Source: Flammeovirga sp. SJP92 (lineage in GTDB: Bacteria > Bacteroidota > Bacteroidia > Cytophagales > Flammeovirgaceae). Taken from it: 64,000 nt of DNA. Of this stretch, positions 58,986 to 64,000 are shown piece after piece. The stretch covers positions 372,001 to 436,000 of the forward strand of contig NZ_LQAQ01000061.1 of assembly GCF_001583495.1 (NCBI RefSeq). The letters run 5' to 3'. Every line of letters begins with the position of its first letter. Positions within the stretch are counted from its first letter, which is position 1. The notes beneath the pieces are model-generated. The model saw nothing but the letters and a program-made list of their open reading frames with translations, had not been told where the DNA came from and did not search any database. The position numbers and the translations under genes were made by a program.

Positions 58986-61907
58986 TTATTTTCCAGTTTG
59001 GTCTTTACCCGTTAAAATTACAAAAGCTCCTTTAATTTTGACTTCCTCGTCATCAGCATGAAGTCTATAATTGACAAGTTCTGCTTCATAATAATAATTT
59101 CCTGGTTCGAAGGTATTCCCTCCTTTTGTTTTTCCATCCCAATTGATTTCAACATTACCATTATTATCATCACTGTCATACTCATAAATTACAGTCCCCC
59201 ATCTGTTGATCACTTTGAACTTTACAGATTTCACAAATCGAGGACATCGCATTGGAATGAAAGTATCATTTATACCGTCACCATTAGGACTAAATGCATT
59301 TGGCAGTTCATAATAATAGCAGTTATCCTGTACAATAATATTACTCAAAGCACTTTCATTTCCGGAGTTATCCAAAGCTGTTACAGCATAAGAACCTGCC
59401 ACATATTCCTTGTCTATTATTTCATACAACATACTCTGTGTCAATGGCTGACCATCTGGATGATCAATTGTAACTAAAGGCAATCCAAAATCAGACTTTG
59501 TAAATGCTTCTCTCGGGGAGAAGTAAACATTGTATTTCACAATATCTTCATCACAACCATTTCCGAGTTGATTATTCCAGGTAAGCTCAACTGAGAATCT
59601 GTCTTTTGCACAGGCTCGTTCACCATCAGTATCTGGCCCAGCTACGCAACTGTCCATCAAAAATCCCTCTTCAAGGTTTCTTAAGGTCAAAATTGGAGGA
59701 CACGGCGGGATCGTATCCAATAATTCTACTGTGATTTCCTGCGTCTTATTGATCAACGGCTCTGCAATAATGGACTGCTCATAAGATCCCACTGTAGATA
59801 CATAATATGAATACAATTTACGATCATCAAGAGGATCTAAGTTTGTACCATTATCCGTATATCTCAGTCCCTGTCGGTTTACATAAACACTATCATATAA
59901 AGAATAATCAGGTTCATCACCTTCAATTTTCCTATATATATAATGATAAACACCAACAGTTAAACCATTAGCCAGAACTACTGAATCAGGTGTCAAATTC
60001 CAAGGAACAGTACCACCCCATGATAAATCCACAAAGTCTATCCCTGACGAAGCTCTAAGTTTAATAAAATTAGCAATGTATGTAGTATCTGACGGAGACC
60101 CGTTTTCCAATAGCTCAATTCTGTAATGATAATGGAGATTTACATTATTCAATAAACGATCAGTGAAAGTCGTATCTTCTACCCCAAGAGGACTGCTATT
60201 CAACTTTACATAATCACTATCCTCATTTTTTTCTACCCCCTCACCTCTATAAATGTTGTATTGAACTCCTGAAAAATCCGCTACATCTAAAGGCTTAGTC
60301 CATCTTACCAAAATTTCCCCATCATCAGAACCTGTTTCATTCACATCTGTATTCACAATGTATTGTGAGTCAGGAATAAAAGCACAAGCCTCTTGTGAAG
60401 CTACACTTTCTCCTCCTTGAGGCGACTGGAAAACAGCATATATTCTGTAACAATACGTTACGCCTTGCTCTACATCTCTATCAATAAAAGTGGTTTCTGT
60501 GGCGTCAACTTGAGAAACATATTCATAGCCTGTCCAACTAGGCAACCCTGTCTCACATGAAGGTTCAAAATCCAAGGAACCTACTTTTTTATAAATATAT
60601 ATTTCCTTGGCATTAGAACATTCGTACTGATCCCATGTCAATGTAACCTTATTGTCGTACCTCTCAAGCTCATCAGCTGTGGGTGGGTTAGCCGCTAAAC
60701 CTACAGGAGGTGGCCCTAACACATGTACATTCCAATTTTCCAAAGTACCTAAATCGGTATTTCCTGGCTGAGTTTGGTCAATCGCCTCAAAGGTAATTTG
60801 ATAAGGTGCAGATCGGATATCTTCACACTTTGGCGTCCATCTGAAAGCGCCATCTGCTTCACTATCATTAATACCTGAATAAGTTACATCAAAACCCATA
60901 TCAACATAAGGGCTGATGTTCACATCTTTCTGAGCAATTTTTAATTCGAGTGGATGAGGCCCCCAATCTATTGTTGAATCTGGATTATAACATGGTGGCA
61001 TATCCTGATCTTTCGCGAAAATATTTTTGAACAGCTCAGTACCTGCAATCACACAAGTATCTGGAGGTGTCTCGATAATAGGTCTTAAATTAAGAGGGTC
61101 TGTGATGATCACCTGCATATCTCTGTTCACCGCTCCAATACGAATCCCGTCTCTCCACTCTTCTACTAAAAATGCAATATTATATTCACCAAAAACAAAA
61201 GGAGCATCCCATACCAGATCACCTGTTATTTCATCAATATAAAACACAGGAGGTACTTCACAATTTTCTGTTTCTCTTGACCAGTCTTCATTTGGATCAT
61301 CTGGAAAACGATAGTTTTGCACAGGAGTATCCTCACCTTGCAAACAAACCGTCAGACGATAAGATAAACTATCACCATCCACATCAAAAGCACCTGCATT
61401 ATGAACGAACTTCTGTCCTACGGCACCTTTAATAACTGGCGGAATAAGTAAGAAGGGAGAACTATTCAAACCCAATACTGGGTTGATCATAAATTCCGAT
61501 TGAATATAGAAAGGTGTCTCTGATGAAATTTCCATATTTCTCACACCTGGGTTACGGTTTCTTTCAAAGTAACTCACTTTGTAATTTCCCACCGAAGGGA
61601 AAGTGTGACTTACTCTGTATCGAATAATCTGAGTTTCTCCATCTTGTGTAAATCCTAATTCCTCTGGAGATACAATAGCATTATCAGTACCATCCCCAAA
61701 AGAGATCGTACCTTCCCCTGCTTGTACCCCGGTAACATCTCTGTACAAAATTACGGTCACTTCATAAGTCAGAGAAGCATCATTAGTTCTTCTCATCGTA
61801 AGGTCACCTGCTCTAATGTGAGTTGCTAGCGCTTGAGTTTGAAATAGGAAACTGATTGACAATAGTATCAGTATAAAACTGACCTGCTTATATGTTTGTA
61901 ATTTCAT
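58986..61907 (-). CDS. Type IX secretion cargo with gliding-motility-associated C-terminal (CHU_C) domain
   Basis: 973 aa, exported (signal peptide MKLQTYKQVSFILILLSISFLFQTQALA, then THIRAGDLTMRR). A long series of beta-sandwich modules follows: an N-terminal region with VTVILYRDVTGVQAGEGTIS, Fibronectin-III-like modules around AANPPTADELERYDNKVTLTW and ETTFIDRDVEQGVTYCYRIYA, and a last module. The C-terminal ~90 residues carry ELPNAFSPNGDGINDTF and YNRWGTVIYE-like INRWGTVIYEYDS, the T9SS type B sorting signal. Secreted or surface adhesin-like function is inferred. Several Asp- and Asn-rich loops look Ca-binding. Confidence 0.92.
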   Translation of the reverse strand: MKLQTYKQVSFILILLSISFLFQTQALATHIRAGDLTMRRTNDASLTYEVTVILYRDVTGVQAGEGTISFGDGTDNAIVSPEELGFTQDGETQIIRYRVSHTFPSVGNYKVSYFERNRNPGVRNMEISSETPFYIQSEFMINPVLGLNSSPFLLIPPVIKGAVGQKFVHNAGAFDVDGDSLSYRLTVCLQGEDTPVQNYRFPDDPNEDWSRETENCEVPPVFYIDEITGDLVWDAPFVFGEYNIAFLVEEWRDGIRIGAVNRDMQVIITDPLNLRPIIETPPDTCVIAGTELFKNIFAKDQDMPPCYNPDSTIDWGPHPLELKIAQKDVNISPYVDMGFDVTYSGINDSEADGAFRWTPKCEDIRSAPYQITFEAIDQTQPGNTDLGTLENWNVHVLGPPPVGLAANPPTADELERYDNKVTLTWDQYECSNAKEIYIYKKVGSLDFEPSCETGLPSWTGYEYVSQVDATETTFIDRDVEQGVTYCYRIYAVFQSPQGGESVASQEACAFIPDSQYIVNTDVNETGSDDGEILVRWTKPLDVADFSGVQYNIYRGEGVEKNEDSDYVKLNSSPLGVEDTTFTDRLLNNVNLHYHYRIELLENGSPSDTTYIANFIKLRASSGIDFVDLSWGGTVPWNLTPDSVVLANGLTVGVYHYIYRKIEGDEPDYSLYDSVYVNRQGLRYTDNGTNLDPLDDRKLYSYYVSTVGSYEQSIIAEPLINKTQEITVELLDTIPPCPPILTLRNLEEGFLMDSCVAGPDTDGERACAKDRFSVELTWNNQLGNGCDEDIVKYNVYFSPREAFTKSDFGLPLVTIDHPDGQPLTQSMLYEIIDKEYVAGSYAVTALDNSGNESALSNIIVQDNCYYYELPNAFSPNGDGINDTFIPMRCPRFVKSVKFKVINRWGTVIYEYDSDDNNGNVEINWDGKTKGGNTFEPGNYYYEAELVNYRLHADDEEVKIKGAFVILTGKDQTGK

Positions 61908-61971
61908 ATTGTAATGCTATGCGTAACATCTATCGGTTTAGCCTGAATGATTGATTCATTAGTTTAATATA

Positions 61972-61979
61972 CAAATCTA
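61972..61979 (-). promoter_or_regulatory. Promoter -7 element of the CHU_C protein gene (TAGATTTG)
   Basis: Exact TAnnTTTG match on the minus strand, 64 bp before the start codon. Confidence 0.4.
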
Positions 61980-61998
61980 TTGGGCGATTTGTCAACGA

Positions 61999-62517
61999 TT
62001 ACCAGTGAATTGTTTCAGATATTTTTTCAATATCAAACAACCAACTCACTTTTTTCCCATTACACTTTAAGTGCAACATATTTCTTTGGTCTTGATGCAC
62101 GTCATAAAGAATTGTATTTTTCACTTGAAGGTCCTTTACTTTTCTAACGTCCTGTACCTCTAAGTACACCCAAAGCGATTGAATATCTCGCCTTTCATCT
62201 GTTTCTTTCCCTACCCAATTCAACTTCACTGCTTTCTTATTGATCGTCAATTGCAGGTTCTTTTGAAGGTATTCCAAAATTAATTGATCGCTTTGAGAAT
62301 GTTCTTTTTCTGTAAAAAGATGTAGTTCTGGACCTCCACTTAAAACAATTGCATCTTCCAAATCATCAAAAAACACCTTCACTGCAATCTCCATTCCTTT
62401 GGTTTCTTGATTGTAATTCATCTCACAAACACTCAAATGAATAGGGTGAAAACTGATGCCTATTGACAAAAGAATATTAAATAGGATAATAAAAGGTTTT
62501 ATCATTATAAAGTTCAT
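61999..62517 (-). CDS. DUF6702-like exported protein
   Basis: 172 aa. N-terminal hydrophobic signal, then HPIHLSVCEMNYNQETKGMEIAVKVFFDDLEDAI, whose HPIHxSxxEMxYN opening is the pattern I associate with DUF6702 proteins. The rest is beta-rich with LQLTINKKAVKLNWVG and a conserved-looking final SWLFDIEKIS. Start M1 (62517) or M5 (62505, MIKPFIILF), the latter giving a tidier signal peptide. No catalytic motif. It precedes the CHU_C protein gene by 91 bp on the same strand. Confidence 0.72.
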   Translation of the reverse strand: MNFIMIKPFIILFNILLSIGISFHPIHLSVCEMNYNQETKGMEIAVKVFFDDLEDAIVLSGGPELHLFTEKEHSQSDQLILEYLQKNLQLTINKKAVKLNWVGKETDERRDIQSLWVYLEVQDVRKVKDLQVKNTILYDVHQDQRNMLHLKCNGKKVSWLFDIEKISETIHW

Positions 62518-62751
62518 ATGTAAAATCTGAATTGAGTATGTTTAAAATCAAGGAAAGTTTATAATTCTACAAATATAATCTTAGAATTTCTCTATTTTAT
62601 TTAAGACTATTAATGTCAATTGATAATTTCATTAAATATTTTTTATATTTTTATCAGTAAGTTAGTAATATCAAATAAAGCAGAAATTCTAATTTACTCT
62701 AACTCATAAAAGTCTAAATTTCTGTAATCAATCTGAAACTATAATTTACAA

Positions 62752-63126
62752 ATGGGAAAAAAAATACTAGTAGCTGAAGACAGTTCAGTAATACAAAATA
62801 TCACTCGAAAAGTTTTACAATTCCAAAATTACGAAATCATCTCAGTTAAAAATGGTCAGCAAGTATTAGATAAACTAAACAAAGACCATTATGATGCTAT
62901 ACTTTTAGACATTAATATGCCTGTAATGGACGGCATGGAGTGTGCTCAGAAAATTAGAGCTTTAGATGATGACTCAAAAAATAATGTTCCTATTGTAGCT
63001 ATCACTGGTAATGCTAAAAACTACAGCATGGACGATTTTAAAGCAGTGGGTATCAACGAGTATTTACCAAAACCATTGAACTTTGATAACTTAGTCAATG
63101 TGGTAAACAAAGTCACAAATAATTAA
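62752..63126 (+). CDS. Single-domain response regulator (CheY-like)
   Basis: 124 aa receiver domain only. The acidic pocket is AEDSS (Glu/Asp), the phospho-acceptor Asp is in AILLDINMPVMDG, the switch Thr in VAITGNAKN, and the Lys in EYLPKPLNFDNL. No output domain, so it must act on another protein, as CheY or Spo0F do. The partner kinase is not in the window. A hairpin terminator follows just before the next gene. Confidence 0.93.
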   Translation: MGKKILVAEDSSVIQNITRKVLQFQNYEIISVKNGQQVLDKLNKDHYDAILLDINMPVMDGMECAQKIRALDDDSKNNVPIVAITGNAKNYSMDDFKAVGINEYLPKPLNFDNLVNVVNKVTNN

Positions 63127-63153
63127 AAATCCTTACTTATCTGCAAAGATATC

Positions 63154-63198
63154 AACTGAATGAGCTACATTGCGAGATGTAATTTATTCAGTTTTTTT
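63154..63198 (+). terminator. Terminator of the response regulator gene, ending at the next start codon
   Basis: Outer stem AACTGAAT/ATTCAGTT (63154-63161 and 63186-63193) enclosing a second stem TACAT/ATGTA, followed by T63194-63198. The ATG of the next gene begins at 63199, directly after the T-tract. Confidence 0.7.
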
Positions 63199-63492
63199 AT
63201 GTCTAATACAAAAAAGGTTATTCTTAAGCCCACTAAAGGTTTACAAACTAAACTTGAAGATTTATTTGCAGAAACAGATTATAACTTGCGTTATGAAAAA
63301 GGAAGTTTCAAGTCAGGTTATTGTTTAATCAAAAATGCAAAAGTGGCCATTATTAATAAATATTACAGCCAAGAAGGGAAGATTCAATCCATGATTGACA
63401 TTCTTAATGAAATCACTATTGACAGTGCTCTGCTTAGTGAAAAGAATCAAGAACTATATGCAACTGTAACACAAGAAGATTTCAGTTTATAA
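63199..63492 (+). CDS. Hypothetical protein, 97 aa
   Basis: Start at the ATG of MSNTKKVILKPTKGLQ; an upstream in-frame ATG (63160) lies inside the terminator hairpin. Sequence KPTKGLQTKLEDLFAETDYNLRYEKGSFKSGYCLIKNAKVAIINKYYSQEGKIQ reads as a mixed alpha/beta protein, similar in feel to short conserved Bacteroidota proteins, but no family is named. No signal peptide or membrane segment. It is followed 22 bp later by an MBL-fold hydrolase, so the pair may be co-transcribed. Confidence 0.65.
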   Translation: MSNTKKVILKPTKGLQTKLEDLFAETDYNLRYEKGSFKSGYCLIKNAKVAIINKYYSQEGKIQSMIDILNEITIDSALLSEKNQELYATVTQEDFSL

Positions 63493-63514
63493 TGACAACT
63501 TCATTTTTTCAGTA

Positions 63515-64000
63515 ATGATGAAAATTACATTTTTAGGTACAGGTACTTCACAAGGTGTTCCTATTATTGGATGTGAATGTGAAGTCTGTAGATCCATTGA
63601 TTTCAGAGATAAAAGACTGCGTTCCTCTATACATATTGAAACCAACGACCAAAAAAGTCTGATTATTGACTCTGGACCTGACTTCCGTCAGCAAGTTCTT
63701 AGGGAAAGAATTACAAAGCTAGACGGGTTGATTTTCACACATCAACATAAAGATCATACGGCAGGCATGGATGATATACGCGGTTTTTATTTCCTTAATG
63801 ATATGAAACCTATCAATCTATATGGCACTGAAGGAGTTTTTAATCAACTGAAACAAGAGTTCAGTTATATGTTTGTAGAAGACAAATATCCGGGTGTACC
63901 TTCTGTAGAACTTCATGAAGTAAGAAAAAATGAAACGTTTACCATAGGCGATACGACCCTCTCACCCGTAGAAGTTTGGCATAGAAAACTAGCCGTTATG
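63515..64000 (+). CDS. MBL-fold metallo-hydrolase (PhnP-like), cut by window end
   Basis: Open at the right edge; 162 residues visible. The family start MKITFLGTGTSQGVPIIGCECEVC (extra cysteines coordinate a structural zinc in PhnP) is followed by SLIIDSGPDFRQQ, the metal motif FTHQHKDHTAGMDDIRGF (HxHxDH) and GDTTLSPVEVWHRK. Likely a phosphodiesterase of the phosphoribosyl cyclic phosphate or tRNA-like type. Start may be the second ATG (63518). The 3' part lies outside the window. Confidence 0.88.
   Translation, partial: MMKITFLGTGTSQGVPIIGCECEVCRSIDFRDKRLRSSIHIETNDQKSLIIDSGPDFRQQVLRERITKLDGLIFTHQHKDHTAGMDDIRGFYFLNDMKPINLYGTEGVFNQLKQEFSYMFVEDKYPGVPSVELHEVRKNETFTIGDTTLSPVEVWHRKLAVM

Noticed and set aside
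1-64000. CRISPR arrays, insertion sequences, integrases and prophage genes
   Set aside because: No regularly spaced direct repeats, transposase or phage-type frames were found on either strand.

Overview
The window looks like a chromosomal segment of a marine, gliding-type member of the Bacteroidota, most likely order Cytophagales (Flammeovirga-like). The evidence is low G+C content, promoter-like TAnnTTTG elements, a protein with the gliding-motility/type IX secretion C-terminal domain (58986-61907), a TonB receptor with a carboxypeptidase-regulatory-like N-terminus, DUF1573, GIN-domain and SiaB/SiaC proteins, a large arylsulfatase and Na+-NQR. The genus is inferred from overall gene content only. 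No tRNA, rRNA, CRISPR array, insertion sequence or prophage was seen. Both window edges cut genes.

Layout. 1-12.8 kb: a cut TPR protein, a solitary nqrF, a NatA/NatB-like ABC exporter pair, a small conserved-looking protein, a YtfJ-like periplasmic protein, an RluD-type pseudouridine synthase, a TPR protein, prephenate dehydrogenase, an arginyl-transferase-like protein and an M13 metallopeptidase. 13-15.4 kb: three minus-strand genes of unknown function, the middle one apparently frameshifted. 15.6-22.1 kb: recX-ppk1, and divergent from them a start/stop-coupled operon of a secreted caspase-like protease, a membrane-anchored MutS-like ATPase and a small membrane protein. 22.1-30.8 kb: AraC regulator, arylsulfatase, M28 peptidase, and a tight DUF1573-DUF4340-murI operon. 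31.1-34.1 kb: a SiaB/SiaC partner-switch pair, an alpha/beta hydrolase and a membrane protein.

34.4-39.2 kb is a probable metal (zinc) homeostasis locus. A TonB receptor with a Cys/His cluster, an acidic lipoprotein, a stand-alone HisI and FolE form one operon. A Fur-family (Zur-like) regulator is transcribed divergently. A 21-bp imperfect palindrome sits exactly over the -33 elements of both promoters.

39.4-52.2 kb: an unknown protein, an overlapping nucleotidyltransferase-methyltransferase-SDR operon, a di-haem cytochrome c peroxidase, a structured non-coding repeat, phosphofructokinase, a tandem pair of GIN-domain proteins, an outer-membrane barrel, a CcoI-type copper ATPase and an EamA transporter. 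52.3-58.7 kb: the distal part of the dcw cluster (murG-murC-ftsQ-ftsA-ftsZ). 59-64 kb: the type IX cargo protein, a DUF6702 protein, a single-domain response regulator, a small unknown protein and a cut PhnP-like metallo-beta-lactamase-fold hydrolase.

The two loci that most merit follow-up are the caspase/MutS-like/membrane-protein operon (18371-22037) and the Zur-like regulon with its symmetrical shared operator (34420-39168). Family assignments come from reading motifs by eye; no database search was possible.
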